64,000 bases of DNA from Bacteroidota bacterium. Its GTDB lineage: Bacteria; Bacteroidota; Ignavibacteria; OLB7. The translations under genes were made by a program, and so were the position numbers. The DNA lies in the NCBI GenBank assembly GCA_018266795.1, contig JAFDZV010000006.1:146611-210610 (forward strand). The letters are read 5' to 3'. Positions 17,399-26,736 of this stretch are shown in pieces (within the stretch, counting starts at the first letter, position 1; each line of letters opens with the position of its first letter). Below the pieces are notes generated by a model, which saw only the letters and a list, made by a program, of their open reading frames with translations, did no database searches and was not told where the DNA came from.

Positions 17399-20152
17399 AT
17401 GGCAACAAACCGCAGTACCCCGGCGCGACGTACCAACACCACGCGCCGGCCGGCCACGCCCAGAACCGATTCACGGTCACCTCTGGACAAGATCCCGGAG
17501 AAGTATCTGACGCCGATCTACATCGGCCTCATCCTCGTCTCTCTGCTCGTCTTCTTCGGCGGCGTGATCTTCACCGGCAAGTACTTCGCTACGAACGACA
17601 ACATCTCCTGGCTGAGCTTCGTTCCCTATCTGGACCAGATGGCGGCCAAGGGTGAGCATCCGTTCTGGCTTCCGTATATCTTCAGCGGCATGCCCGGCTT
17701 CGCCGCATACCTGGTTACCGGCGAGCGGGCATGGGATATTTCCATGTGGCTGCTGGACAAGATCGAGCACATCTTCGCCTTCGGCAACTTCTGGCTGATG
17801 CGTGTGGTGTTCTTCTACTTCGTCTACGGCATCGGCATGTACCTGCTGATGCGAACAAAGCAGTTCGCGCGGTCCACATCGCTCTATGTGGCGCTCGCGG
17901 CGATGTTCAGCACCTGGATCATCGTCTACATCATGATCGGTCACAACACGAAGATCGGCGTGTTGATGACATTCCCCTTCATCTTCATGTGCCTGGAGCG
18001 GCTGCTTCAGCGCTGGAGCCTGCTCTACGCCGGTCTGCTGATTCTGGTGGCGCATGTGATGATGGAACAGAACCACCCGCAGACCGCCTTCTACGGGGCC
18101 GCGGCGGTTGGCATCTACATGCTGTTCAAGGGAGTCGAGAGCCTGATGGCCGCCAACAGCAAACAGCTTCTCCGCTTCGGTGCAACGATCGGCATGCTGA
18201 TTATCGCCGGCCTGTTCGCCTACGGGATGGGGCTCGACCGCTACAACGCCATCAGCGAGTACACTCCCTACTCCACCCGCGGCGCCAAGGCGCTGGTGCA
18301 GGACAAGGCGGACAAGGACCAGCAGGATGACGGCGGCCATGGCTACAAGTACGCTACGGACTGGTCGTTCTCTCCCGAGGAGACGATCACCTATCTGATC
18401 CCCTCCTACTACGGTTTCGGCAAGATCGATGTCAGCGGCCCCGGCATCGAGCCGCAGAAGGCCATGACCTACTGGGGGCAGATGCCCTTCACCGACGCCG
18501 GACATTACGCCGGTATCGGCGTGCTGCTGCTTGCACTGCTGGGCATATGGGTCTACAGGCGAAACATGTTCGTGTGGTCGCTTGTCGCCATCGGCCTGTT
18601 CGGGCTGGTTCTCTCGTTCGGCAAGAACATGTCGTTCCTCTACGATCTGTTCTACTACCATTTCCCGAGCTTCAGCAAGTTCAGGGCGCCCAGCCAGTCG
18701 CTGGTGCTGCTGGAGTTTGTGCTTCCGATACTCGCCGGCTTCGGGCTGCACGCCATTGTGATGGCGCGCAACGGCGAGAACTGGGAGCAGTCCGCGAAGA
18801 AGCTGCTCCGCGCAACCATCGTCTTCGGCGGCGCGATGCTCCTCGGCTTTCTTCTCTTCACGGCGATGAAGGAGTCGTACATGCAGTCGATGACGGAGTC
18901 CGTCACGGCGAAGGGAGCGCAGGATCTGCTGCAGTTGAAGGATGTGATCTACGGCAACGCATCCACGGACTTCCTGCTGACGATTCTCTTCGGCACCGGC
19001 ACGCTGCTGCTTGCGTGGCTGTACGTGAACCAGAAGCTCGCGTCGGTGATCTTCACCGGCATTCTCTTCGTGGTGCTGATTGCCGACCTGTGGCGCCAGG
19101 ACTGGCGGCCGATGGAGGCTACGCCCTGGTCGCAGGCCACAGCGGTATTCAATCCAACGGACGTGGACTCATTCCTTGCGCAGGACACAACGAAGTACCG
19201 CATCCTGGACCTCACGGCGCCGGGCCCGAATTTCCCCGCGCGCCAGCTTCACGAGCATATCCTTGGCTATCACGCGGCCAAGATGAGGAACTATCAGGAT
19301 CTGATGGACATCGCCGGCAACGGCAACTATGTGACGGCCACGCTTGGCTGGGATATCCTGAACACGAAGTACGTGATCTCCCCCACCAACGATCCGCGCG
19401 AGCTGGACAAGGTGTTTCCGGGAGCATCCGAACAGTTGAAGCCGGTGTTCACTTCGAAAGAGAAGCAGACCGTCGTCTTCGAGAACACGAACACGCTTCC
19501 CCGCGCGTGGTTCGTCAACCGCGTGGATGTTGCCGATGCCAAGACGACGTTGGAGAAGATTCGCGACCACGCGTTCGATCCGCGCGATGTTGCCTACGTG
19601 ACCGCTCCGCTGAAAGAGCAGGTGCAGCCGGTGGGATACGTTCCGGCGGCAGCGCAGCATCGCGATACGGCAGCCGGGCCGGCACATCCGGCGGACTCGG
19701 CGGCCGCTCCTGCGGCCGCTCCTGCGGCAGCTCCGGCATCGACAGCGGCTCAGACCCCTGCGGCAACCTCCGGCAGGGGAAGCGCAACCGTTGCGAGCTA
19801 TGATGCCAATCACTTCACATTGAACGTGGAGGCGCCGGCAACGAACTTCCTGGTGATCAGCGAGATTCACTATCCCCCCTCCTGGAAAGCCACGATCGAC
19901 GGCAAACCGGCCGACGTGATCCAGACCAACTACGTGCTGCGCGGCCTGGTGATCCCGCCGGGCAAGCACACGGTGGAGATGCACTTCGAGAGCGCCGGAT
20001 TCCAGACCGGCAAGACCGCCTCGCTGGTGCTCAACCTGGCGACCTTCGGCATCATCGGTGCAGGCTTCTGGATGCAGCGCAGGAACCGCAAGGCCGGAAC
20101 GGCGACGGAGCCTGGCACAGAGGCCGGACCGGACGATCGCACGGCCGCCTGA
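17399..20152 (+). CDS. YfhO-family multispanning membrane protein
   Basis: A 917-aa inner-membrane protein of the YfhO family, which has a GT-C-like architecture and is linked to glycosylation of cell-wall or surface polymers in other bacteria. About a dozen hydrophobic segments fill residues 30-620, with an early conserved FATNDNISWLSFVPY and the MEQNHPQTAFYG loop. A large extracytoplasmic C-terminal domain follows. It includes an Ala/Pro-rich linker (about 755-800) and the family signature FLVISEIHYPPSWKATIDG near 820. A last membrane segment lies close to the end. ATG at 17399 chosen because it precedes the basic cytosolic tail. It lies 290 bp after the glycosyltransferase gene. Confidence 0.85.
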   Translation: MATNRSTPARRTNTTRRPATPRTDSRSPLDKIPEKYLTPIYIGLILVSLLVFFGGVIFTGKYFATNDNISWLSFVPYLDQMAAKGEHPFWLPYIFSGMPGFAAYLVTGERAWDISMWLLDKIEHIFAFGNFWLMRVVFFYFVYGIGMYLLMRTKQFARSTSLYVALAAMFSTWIIVYIMIGHNTKIGVLMTFPFIFMCLERLLQRWSLLYAGLLILVAHVMMEQNHPQTAFYGAAAVGIYMLFKGVESLMAANSKQLLRFGATIGMLIIAGLFAYGMGLDRYNAISEYTPYSTRGAKALVQDKADKDQQDDGGHGYKYATDWSFSPEETITYLIPSYYGFGKIDVSGPGIEPQKAMTYWGQMPFTDAGHYAGIGVLLLALLGIWVYRRNMFVWSLVAIGLFGLVLSFGKNMSFLYDLFYYHFPSFSKFRAPSQSLVLLEFVLPILAGFGLHAIVMARNGENWEQSAKKLLRATIVFGGAMLLGFLLFTAMKESYMQSMTESVTAKGAQDLLQLKDVIYGNASTDFLLTILFGTGTLLLAWLYVNQKLASVIFTGILFVVLIADLWRQDWRPMEATPWSQATAVFNPTDVDSFLAQDTTKYRILDLTAPGPNFPARQLHEHILGYHAAKMRNYQDLMDIAGNGNYVTATLGWDILNTKYVISPTNDPRELDKVFPGASEQLKPVFTSKEKQTVVFENTNTLPRAWFVNRVDVADAKTTLEKIRDHAFDPRDVAYVTAPLKEQVQPVGYVPAAAQHRDTAAGPAHPADSAAAPAAAPAAAPASTAAQTPAATSGRGSATVASYDANHFTLNVEAPATNFLVISEIHYPPSWKATIDGKPADVIQTNYVLRGLVIPPGKHTVEMHFESAGFQTGKTASLVLNLATFGIIGAGFWMQRRNRKAGTATEPGTEAGPDDRTAA

Positions 20153-20317
20153 TTCGGGGCCGGATGCACATTCCAACCGGGGCGATTTGTCCGTCGCATC
20201 ATGCGCGGTGAGTCGCCCCGATTCATTCATGGATCCACCTCCGCCCGTTCGGCGCGGCCCGTGCCCGGCGTGGATGGCGGAGAAAATTCTCAACGCAGAG
20301 AGAACGAGCAGCAGACG

Positions 20318-21757
20318 ATGAACGCAACACCGACGGCACCCCTTCCCGCACCGAAGCGCGGTGCCACGATCGAACTTCATGCGGAGAGCGCCGCATTCGA
20401 GGGAGGATGCGTTGGCCGCTACAACGGCATGGCCGTGTTCGTGAGCGGCTGCGTTCCCGGCGACACGGTGCGCGCGCTTGTCACGAAGACGCGCAAGCGC
20501 CACGCCGAGGCGCGCACGCTGGAGGTGATTCAGCCCAGCCCGTGGCGCGTGGTGCCGCGCTGCCGGCACTTCGGCGACTGCGGCGGCTGCAAGTGGCAGA
20601 ACCTTGCCTACGGCGAGCAGTTGCGCTGGAAGCGCCAGCACGTTGTGGACTCGTTTCAGCGCATCGGCGGGCTGGAGAATGTGGAGGTGCGCGATACAAT
20701 CGGCTGCGCGGAGGAACTGTTCTACCGCAACAAGATGGAGTTCTCCTTCGGCACGCAGCGGTGGCTGACGGATGCGGAGATCGCCAGCGGTGTGGAGATG
20801 GACCGCGACTTCGCGCTGGGAATGCACGCCGCCGGACGATTCGACCGCGTGCTCGATATCCAGGAGTGCTGGCTGCAGTCCGAGCTGAGCAACCGCATCC
20901 TTCGCGCAACCCGTACGTTCGCGCTGGAGCACGGCATCACGATCTACGACACCCGCACGCACGAAGGGCTGCTCCGAAATCTGGTGGTGCGCACGTCGCG
21001 GGCTACGAACGAGACAATGGTGATTCTGGTGACGAGCGACGATGCTGACGACGCCGCAACCGCGTACGCCGCGATGGTGCGATCGCTCCTCCCGGAGGTA
21101 ACCACGCTGGTGCAGGGGATCAACCGCAAGCGCGCGCAGATCGCCTTCAGCGAGGAGACGCGGGTGCTGTTCGGAGATGGAATGATCACGGAGCGCGTTG
21201 CGGGAAATCGGTTCACCATCTCCCCCTTCTCCTTCTTCCAGACCAACTCGCTTCAGGCCGAGCGGCTGTACCAGGAAGCGCTGGCCGCCGCGCGGCTTGG
21301 CGGCGGCCAGCATGTATGGGATCTCTACTGCGGGGCCGGCACGATCACCCTGGCGGCCGCGCGGCGTGCGGGCTCCGCGCTGGGGATCGAGTTGAACGAG
21401 GGTTCGGTGATGGATGCGCGCCGGAACGCCGTTGGCAACGATATCGCAAACGCGCGCTTCATCGCGGGCGATCTGAAAACGATCATCACCAACCGCGCGG
21501 AGCTTATCGGCACGGACCAGCCCTCACCGGACGTGGTTATCACCGATCCGCCGAGAGCCGGCATGCACGAGGATGTGGTGCGCGCGCTCCTGGAGCTCGC
21601 CCCTGCGCGCATCAGCTATGTGAGCTGCAACCCCACCACGCAGGCACGCGACTGCGCACTGCTCGCCGAGCGGTACACGGTGGAGTATGTGCAGCCCGTG
21701 GACATGTTCCCGCAGACGTATCACGTGGAAACGGTGGCGCTGTTGACCCCAATATGA
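20318..21757 (+). CDS. rlmD: 23S rRNA (uracil-1939-C5)-methyltransferase, RlmD/RumA type
   Basis: SAM-dependent m5U methyltransferase of 479 aa. A TRAM domain occupies about residues 12-72. The [4Fe-4S] ligands are Cys82, Cys88 and Cys91 (CRHFGDCGGC) plus a later Cys in QECWLQ. The SAM site is VWDLYCGAGTITLAAA, and the catalytic Cys lies in YVSCNPTTQARD near the C-terminus. Bacteroidota members of this family may target U747 or U1939, so the exact position is inferred. The stop falls inside a hairpin shared with the convergent receptor gene. Confidence 0.9.
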   Translation: MNATPTAPLPAPKRGATIELHAESAAFEGGCVGRYNGMAVFVSGCVPGDTVRALVTKTRKRHAEARTLEVIQPSPWRVVPRCRHFGDCGGCKWQNLAYGEQLRWKRQHVVDSFQRIGGLENVEVRDTIGCAEELFYRNKMEFSFGTQRWLTDAEIASGVEMDRDFALGMHAAGRFDRVLDIQECWLQSELSNRILRATRTFALEHGITIYDTRTHEGLLRNLVVRTSRATNETMVILVTSDDADDAATAYAAMVRSLLPEVTTLVQGINRKRAQIAFSEETRVLFGDGMITERVAGNRFTISPFSFFQTNSLQAERLYQEALAAARLGGGQHVWDLYCGAGTITLAAARRAGSALGIELNEGSVMDARRNAVGNDIANARFIAGDLKTIITNRAELIGTDQPSPDVVITDPPRAGMHEDVVRALLELAPARISYVSCNPTTQARDCALLAERYTVEYVQPVDMFPQTYHVETVALLTPI

Positions 21758-21788
21758 GATATGAGAGCAGATGGGCTTCATATCTCAT
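21754..21788. terminator. Bidirectional hairpin between convergent genes
   Basis: A perfect 11-bp inverted repeat, ATGAGATATGA (21754-21764) and TCATATCTCAT (21778-21788), overlaps the rlmD stop codon. A third related TCATATCTCAT follows within 25 bp. There is no T tract, so intrinsic activity is uncertain, but the position between two converging genes fits. Confidence 0.55.
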
Positions 21789-21818
21789 CGTTCATAGTTC
21801 ATATCTCATATTCCCCTT

Positions 21819-23906
21819 CTAGTCCACGAACGCCCAGTTGACGCCGAGGTAGATACCGCGCCGGAACGTTGGATAGCGATACATGGTGGCGAACTCACTG
21901 GAGAGCAGATTGCGCATCTCCGCACGGATGTATGCCGTGCCGATGCGTGCCTGCGCGTAGATGCTCCAGTTGGGGAACGGCGGCCGCTTGCCGGCGTAGG
22001 TGTTGCTCGCGAGCGAGTAGAACTCCCCGCTGTAACCGTCGTACGCCACAAGGCCCGGACTGCTGAGGTACTCCAGCGTGGTTCCCACGCGCAGATCCAG
22101 GTTGCCGTCAACCAGCAGCAGCGGCGCATAGAGATCGCTTGTCCCATGCAACAGCGGGAAGGCACGGTATGCGGAAGGCTCCATGGTGGCCACCAGATGG
22201 TTGTCCAGCACCAGCAGCGCAATCGGGAAGGCGACGGACACACCCGCTCCGGTCACCGTGTAGGCCGGTAGCGGCACGCAGTCGTACGGCTGCGCCTGCC
22301 GCGCGAAGAGATCGATCCCGGCATGCGCGATGCCGCCCCGCCACTCGATCTCGGCCTCCCCAAGCGCACGCGTGTAATGATCGTCCAATGTGCGAATGCT
22401 GTCGCCGGCAACGGCACCTCCCGGACAGCCGGAACCGGACAGCTTCACTGTGTAGCGCGCCGTGAGTCTCAGGGAGAACGAGTCGCCGAGTGCGAACACT
22501 CCCTCCCCCACAAGGTGCTGAAACGCCAGCGTGCCGACCGTCGATAGCTTCATGCCGCCCCGCAGCATCAGGCTGCCACCAAGCGGGATCTCCACGAGCC
22601 CACCGAACTCGGACTGAAAGCCGTTGATGGAACTCTCCGCGAAGATTCCGTTTCCAAGCAGCCGCAGAGGCCCGAGCGGCATCTCGAGACCAAGCCGCAA
22701 CCCGACGTTGCTGCCGCTGGTACTGTTGGGGGCGAGCTCCGGCCCGCCGGAGGAATCGATTGCGTGCCTGCCGAACGTTGCGTAGAGTGCGGCGTCTACG
22801 CGGATGGTGGTATCCGGAATGCTGATCACCTTCCCGGGAGCGGCGGTGTCTGCAACGCCATGGCTGAGCGGGTACCACCGCGCTGCCAGCGTGAGATCGT
22901 GACGAACGATTCGCTCCTCCAGCAACGTATTGACCACGGTGGCAAGGAGCGGGACGCTGCCGGTGGTATCGGACAGGCCGCCGTTGAGGCCGCGGGAGAG
23001 ATCGGTGTAGAGCTCCGTGAGCGAGACGGTGAAATTGGTCGATGCCTGCCAGCGGAGTGCGCCGCGCACGCTCCATCCGCTCCCCACCTGGTTGCCGCCG
23101 GGATAGACGCCGTCCGTTGTGAGATAGCGCAGGCCGAGCGCCAGGCCCGCGTTGGCTCCAACGTTGCGTGCATAGGTAACATCGGCATTGTTGGTGCCGT
23201 TGGGCTCCTGCGAATACCAGAGCCGCATGTAGCTCCCCGCCACATCGTAACGCGGTTCCACCATGTTGACCGCGATCAGCGACTCGCCGTTGCCGAAGAT
23301 CGCCGCCTTCGCACCCCGCAGCAGTTCCACCCGCTCGATGAATTCCAGCGGATAGGTTTCGAGATCGTAGGCACTGCCGTCGTACGATGCCATGGGCCGC
23401 CCGTTGTAGGAGATGCCGATCGATCGCGGCGACGAGCCGGCATAGCTGAGGCTTCGCACCAGACCCGGAGCCCCCATGGACATCGGATAGGCAGGCAGCC
23501 GGCCTGCGAGCGGTTCGAACGCGGTGGTGTAGCGATCCCAGATCAGATCGCGCTTCGTGACGATGTCGGAGCCGGAGGTTACCGTTGCCTCCGTCAGCGC
23601 ACCGAGCGGTTCCCCATGTTCACGGGAGAAATGGCGGGAGAGGACGGGTCTGTGTGCGGAATCCGCACGCACCGTATCACGCTGGGCTGCAACGGCCGAG
23701 TCCACATGAGCTGCCGCACGCGCCGAATCGCTTGGCACATGTTCCTGTGCATGCAGATGCGGAGCCGCGAAGGCCAGCGCACAGCACACAACGAGAACGG
23801 CACGGCCAAGAAGCCGCGCCGCGCCATCTGCTCCGGAAGTGCCGTGAATCATGGCGGCGATACTACGCAGAGCGCCGGAGGCGTGCAAATGCTCCGCTCT
23901 CCGCAT
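21819..23906 (-). CDS. TonB-dependent outer-membrane receptor
   Basis: A 695-aa outer-membrane protein. A signal peptide (hydrophobic core AVLVVCCALAFAAP, cleavage after HAQ) is followed by a plug domain (about 95-220: GLVRSLSYAGSSPRSIGISYNGRPM, then EFIERVELLRGAKAAIFGNGESLIAVNM). A beta-barrel runs to an aromatic C-terminal strand. The plug is short of an obvious TonB box. The start ATG shares one base with the ppa stop (TGATG), so it is translationally coupled to pyrophosphatase. The ligand is unknown; no ferric, vitamin or SusD genes are adjacent. Confidence 0.82.
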   Translation of the reverse strand: MRRAEHLHASGALRSIAAMIHGTSGADGAARLLGRAVLVVCCALAFAAPHLHAQEHVPSDSARAAAHVDSAVAAQRDTVRADSAHRPVLSRHFSREHGEPLGALTEATVTSGSDIVTKRDLIWDRYTTAFEPLAGRLPAYPMSMGAPGLVRSLSYAGSSPRSIGISYNGRPMASYDGSAYDLETYPLEFIERVELLRGAKAAIFGNGESLIAVNMVEPRYDVAGSYMRLWYSQEPNGTNNADVTYARNVGANAGLALGLRYLTTDGVYPGGNQVGSGWSVRGALRWQASTNFTVSLTELYTDLSRGLNGGLSDTTGSVPLLATVVNTLLEERIVRHDLTLAARWYPLSHGVADTAAPGKVISIPDTTIRVDAALYATFGRHAIDSSGGPELAPNSTSGSNVGLRLGLEMPLGPLRLLGNGIFAESSINGFQSEFGGLVEIPLGGSLMLRGGMKLSTVGTLAFQHLVGEGVFALGDSFSLRLTARYTVKLSGSGCPGGAVAGDSIRTLDDHYTRALGEAEIEWRGGIAHAGIDLFARQAQPYDCVPLPAYTVTGAGVSVAFPIALLVLDNHLVATMEPSAYRAFPLLHGTSDLYAPLLLVDGNLDLRVGTTLEYLSSPGLVAYDGYSGEFYSLASNTYAGKRPPFPNWSIYAQARIGTAYIRAEMRNLLSSEFATMYRYPTFRRGIYLGVNWAFVD

Positions 23907-24457
23907 CAAGTCTCCCGCCCCGTTTCGCGAAAGCGCTCGACGGATTCCATCACGATCTGATGCGCGTACTCCACGGACTCCCAGCCATTGAACTGCGTCT
24001 GCTTTCCTTCGAGGTCCTTGTAGACCGAGTAGAAGTATTCGATCTCCACCAGCTCATGCGGCTTCATATCGTCCAGCGAATTGTAGTGATGATACCGCAT
24101 GTCGTTCATGGCAACGGCGATCACCTTGTCGTCGCGCTTCGTGCCGTCGATCATCCGCATCACGCCGATCGGGCGCACCGCCATCAGACACCCGGTGAAA
24201 GTGGGATCGTCTATCAGCACCAGGATATCCAGCGGGTCGCCATCCACGTAGAGCGTGCTCGGCACGAAGCCGTACGCCGTTGGATAGTGCATCGGAGAGG
24301 CGAGCACGCGATCGAGCTTGAAGCAGTTGTACTCCGGACAGTACTCGTACTTGTTGCGCGAGCCGCGCGGAATCTCGATGATGGCGTTCAGGATATGCGG
24401 CACATCGCGTCCCGCAGGAATGTCGAGATAGGACATCGTAGGATTGATCGGGTGCAT
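23906..24457 (-). CDS. ppa: Inorganic pyrophosphatase (family I)
   Basis: Hydrolyses pyrophosphate, pulling biosynthetic reactions forward; soluble, Mg-dependent. The 183-aa sequence has the family signature DGDPLDILVL with its metal-binding Asp residues. Active-site elements IEIPRGSRNKYEY, HYPTAYGFVPST, DDKVIAV and the Lys near KDLEGK are also visible. The ATG at 24457 was chosen over longer upstream extensions because MHPINP leads directly into the conserved core. It is followed with a 1-base overlap by the TonB-dependent receptor gene, an unexpected pairing. Confidence 0.93.
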   Translation of the reverse strand: MHPINPTMSYLDIPAGRDVPHILNAIIEIPRGSRNKYEYCPEYNCFKLDRVLASPMHYPTAYGFVPSTLYVDGDPLDILVLIDDPTFTGCLMAVRPIGVMRMIDGTKRDDKVIAVAMNDMRYHHYNSLDDMKPHELVEIEYFYSVYKDLEGKQTQFNGWESVEYAHQIVMESVERFRETGRET

Positions 24458-24500
24458 CGTAGCGGGTAGAGTACTGCCGAGAGAGTTCTGTTGAAAGAGA

Positions 24501-24929
24501 TCAGGAACGATCGGCGCCGGAAGCGGCAGCATCCCCGCTCCGTTCTGCGGGGTCTTCGTCCGCCGCCGCGCCGTTCGCGGCTCCATCCGGAAGCAGAAGT
24601 TCCACCGGCGTATACCGCCGATCCTGAATGCGCAGGCGATCCACTGGAATGCCGTTCACCATGTGCGACTCCACGATCTCCTCCACATCGTCAACCGTGA
24701 TGCCGCCGTACCAGACGCCGTCCGGATAGACGACTGCCGTAACGCCGAACTCGCATGCATCCAGGCATCCGGAGACATTGGCACGCATACGCCCGTGCAA
24801 CCGCCGCTCCTTGAGCGCAGCCTTGAAACGTGAGCGCACCTCCTCTCCTCCCTTCTCCTTGCAGCATCCACGCGGATGCCCGGGCTCGCGTTCGTTCACG
24901 CAGACAAATATGTGTCGTTCGTAGCGCAC
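24501..24929 (-). CDS. Thioredoxin-like [2Fe-2S] ferredoxin
   Basis: A 142-aa protein of the thioredoxin-fold ferredoxin family (NuoE-like, as in Aquifex and Clostridium ferredoxins). Candidate cluster ligands are Cys10, Cys22 or Cys23, Cys55 and Cys59, in HIFVCVNE..GCC and SGCLDACEFG, with the conserved VVYPDGVWYGG strand. It is probably an electron carrier in the cytosol; the partner enzyme is not evident. The last 30 residues are Ala/Asp-rich and not conserved. Heptamer array 2 lies just upstream. Confidence 0.85.
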   Translation of the reverse strand: MRYERHIFVCVNEREPGHPRGCCKEKGGEEVRSRFKAALKERRLHGRMRANVSGCLDACEFGVTAVVYPDGVWYGGITVDDVEEIVESHMVNGIPVDRLRIQDRRYTPVELLLPDGAANGAAADEDPAERSGDAAASGADRS

Positions 24930-24958
24930 GGAATTGGTTGTTGGTTCATCGTTGGTCG

Positions 24959-25172
24959 TCAGTGGTCAGTGGTCAGTGGTCAGTGGTCAGTGGTCAGTGG
25001 TCAGTGGTCAGTGGTCAGTGGAAAATGCATCAACTGACGATGACTACCTACTACTGACAACTGACTACCTACTACTGACTACCACCTACTGACAACTGAT
25101 ACCTACTGCTGACAACTGATACCTACTGCTGACAACTGACAACTGACTACCTACTACTACCTACCTACCACC
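24959..25172. repeat. Heptamer repeat array 2 (nine TCAGTGG units plus complementary arm)
   Basis: Nine perfect tandem TCAGTGG units (24959-25021) are followed by AAAATGCAT and about 140 bp of CAACTGA, CTACCTA, CTACTGA and related heptamers. The second arm is complementary in type to the first. The junction sequence GTGGAAAATGCATCA also occurs in array 3. It lies between the ferredoxin gene and a minus-strand operon. Confidence 0.9.
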
Positions 25173-25200
25173 GACCAGGCTCTGCATTGCGGAACGCTGT

Positions 25201-25476
25201 TCACTCCTTGTGGCACGCCGCACCATCCGCCATGATGATCAGATCGCCCGGAAGCGTTCCCCGCTCTCCGAACCGATCGGTCATCAGGTATTCGAAGTCG
25301 CGCGTCATGTTGTACAGCCCGATCTTCTCGTAGTCCGCCGTGTAGTAGCCGATCTGGTCCGCAATCAGCGGCAGCGCGCGCTCCACGGTGTCATCGAGGC
25401 AGATACGGGCCCGCACGATCTCACCGCTGAAGCCCTTGCAGACGAAGACGTCGATCGATGTCTCCACTCCGATCAT
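25201..25476 (-). CDS. Small hypothetical protein, possible beta-grasp fold
   Basis: 91 aa, not recognised. The pattern of an initial strand (SIDVFVCKGFSG), a second strand, a helix (TVERALPLIADQIG) and a terminal PGDLIIMADG resembles ubiquitin-like or EsaB/YukD-like small proteins. That is only a fold guess. Its start codon overlaps the stop of the upstream lipoprotein gene (ATGA), so the two are made together. Two Cys residues occur, one four residues from the C-terminus. Confidence 0.6.
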   Translation of the reverse strand: MIGVETSIDVFVCKGFSGEIVRARICLDDTVERALPLIADQIGYYTADYEKIGLYNMTRDFEYLMTDRFGERGTLPGDLIIMADGAACHKE

Positions 25477-26597
25477 GGCTTCGCTCCGCCGCGACGGTGT
25501 TCCTGCTCGTACGCCCGCTGCACGCGGTCAGCCTCCCGCTTGAAGAGCGGCTCCGCGATGTCGATGAAGGCGATCACGAAGTCCTCCTCGGACTTGGTGC
25601 TCTCGAATCGTGTGCGCGCCACAACCGTGTCCTGATGGTCGATCACGGAATCGGCCGTGCGCGACTTCACGTACATGATCTTCAACCCGAGATGGATCGA
25701 GTCGCCGACGCGTGTAACCGATCCGGCCACATAGCGGTCCACACCTACGTTGTAGAGCGCCTCGCGCTCCAGGTCCTCCACGGCGGAGTAATCGTTCACC
25801 GCACCAACGCCCACAAGTCGCAGAAGCTGATTGCGCGACTCGTAGTCGAATGCAACCAGCTCCGGAAAGTTCAGGCGCGCAAGCTCGCCCAACGCCTTCA
25901 CCCCCTTCGTGCTGTGAGTCTGCCGGTACAATCGCACCTGCCCGAGGAGCGAATCGTTCGGGATGGCGATGTTGGAGATCACGAGCGGCTCCGTCGCCAC
26001 CGGAAGATCCGGCCGGTGCTCCACGCCGAAATACTTGCCGAGCGACTTGCGCACGGCATCGAACAGGGTTGGCCCCAGGAACATCGTGCCGGACGTATCG
26101 CGATAGCGAATCAGGCTGAAGGAGAGATCGCGATAGATCAGCCGGCCGCTGGAAGGCTCCACTATGCGAAGCTCCACCGCGAGCACGCCGCCGAAGCGGG
26201 CCACGCGCGTGAGGATTGCGCCGTCCAGATTCAGCCGCCGCCCGAGCTCGGCGAGCGGGATGCCGGTCTTCCCGTTGGCCACGTAGGAATTGGCGAGCGA
26301 GTCGCGATAGTTGATGGTGAGATAGCGAGCCGCAGGAATGGAGTCCAACGCGGCGCGCAGGGCCTGGTCCACGAAGAACTCCGTGACCAGCGCAGCACTG
26401 TCGCGCGCCTCGGAGCGGGCCAGCACCAGCCGCATCGGCCTCGCGGCCGTGTAGGGTACGGCGTGCGAGGAGTCCGATGTTCGCCCTCCTCCTTCGCCGG
26501 TTCCGGAGGCACACGAGAAGAGAATCACCAGCAGTGCGGCGGCCAGTACCCAGAGAAGAATCTGACCGAGGAAACGAAGCTGTAAGGCCATCGGCAT
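25473..26597 (-). CDS. Exported lipoprotein of unknown function (possible CsgG/LpoB-like domains)
   Basis: About 374 aa. The N-terminus is a lipoprotein signal with hydrophobic core ILLWVLAAALLVILFSC, so Cys is the likely lipidation site. The mature part appears to hold two similar mixed alpha/beta halves. The first contains LDGAILTRVARFGGVLAVELRIVEPSSGRLI, which is like the repeated strands of CsgG, LpoB or TolB N-terminal periplasmic domains; the second contains YVAGSVTRVGDSIHLGLKIM. The assignment is tentative. In-frame ATGs at 26624 and 26591 are alternative starts. A -7 box lies at 26658-26665, and the gene is coupled to the small downstream gene. Confidence 0.65.
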   Translation of the reverse strand: MPMALQLRFLGQILLWVLAAALLVILFSCASGTGEGGGRTSDSSHAVPYTAARPMRLVLARSEARDSAALVTEFFVDQALRAALDSIPAARYLTINYRDSLANSYVANGKTGIPLAELGRRLNLDGAILTRVARFGGVLAVELRIVEPSSGRLIYRDLSFSLIRYRDTSGTMFLGPTLFDAVRKSLGKYFGVEHRPDLPVATEPLVISNIAIPNDSLLGQVRLYRQTHSTKGVKALGELARLNFPELVAFDYESRNQLLRLVGVGAVNDYSAVEDLEREALYNVGVDRYVAGSVTRVGDSIHLGLKIMYVKSRTADSVIDHQDTVVARTRFESTKSEEDFVIAFIDIAEPLFKREADRVQRAYEQEHRRGGAKP

Positions 26598-26657
26598 CGA
26601 GTTCGTGTTGGCAGGCCGTTGCATCGAAGAGGTTCAACAGGCCGTTAACGCAGTTCT

Positions 26658-26665
26658 CAAAGATA
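26658..26665 (-). promoter_or_regulatory. Bacteroidota-type -7 box ahead of the lipoprotein gene
   Basis: TATCTTTG on the minus strand, matching TAnnTTTG. A convincing -33 TTTG at 20 bp is missing, so this is weaker than the rplM and transposase promoters. Confidence 0.45.
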
Positions 26666-26736
26666 CAATGCCGCTGCCGAGACGAATGTGTAATTCTACA
26701 TCGGGAGAAGAGTGGGTTGTTCCGGGTTGGTTGTCG

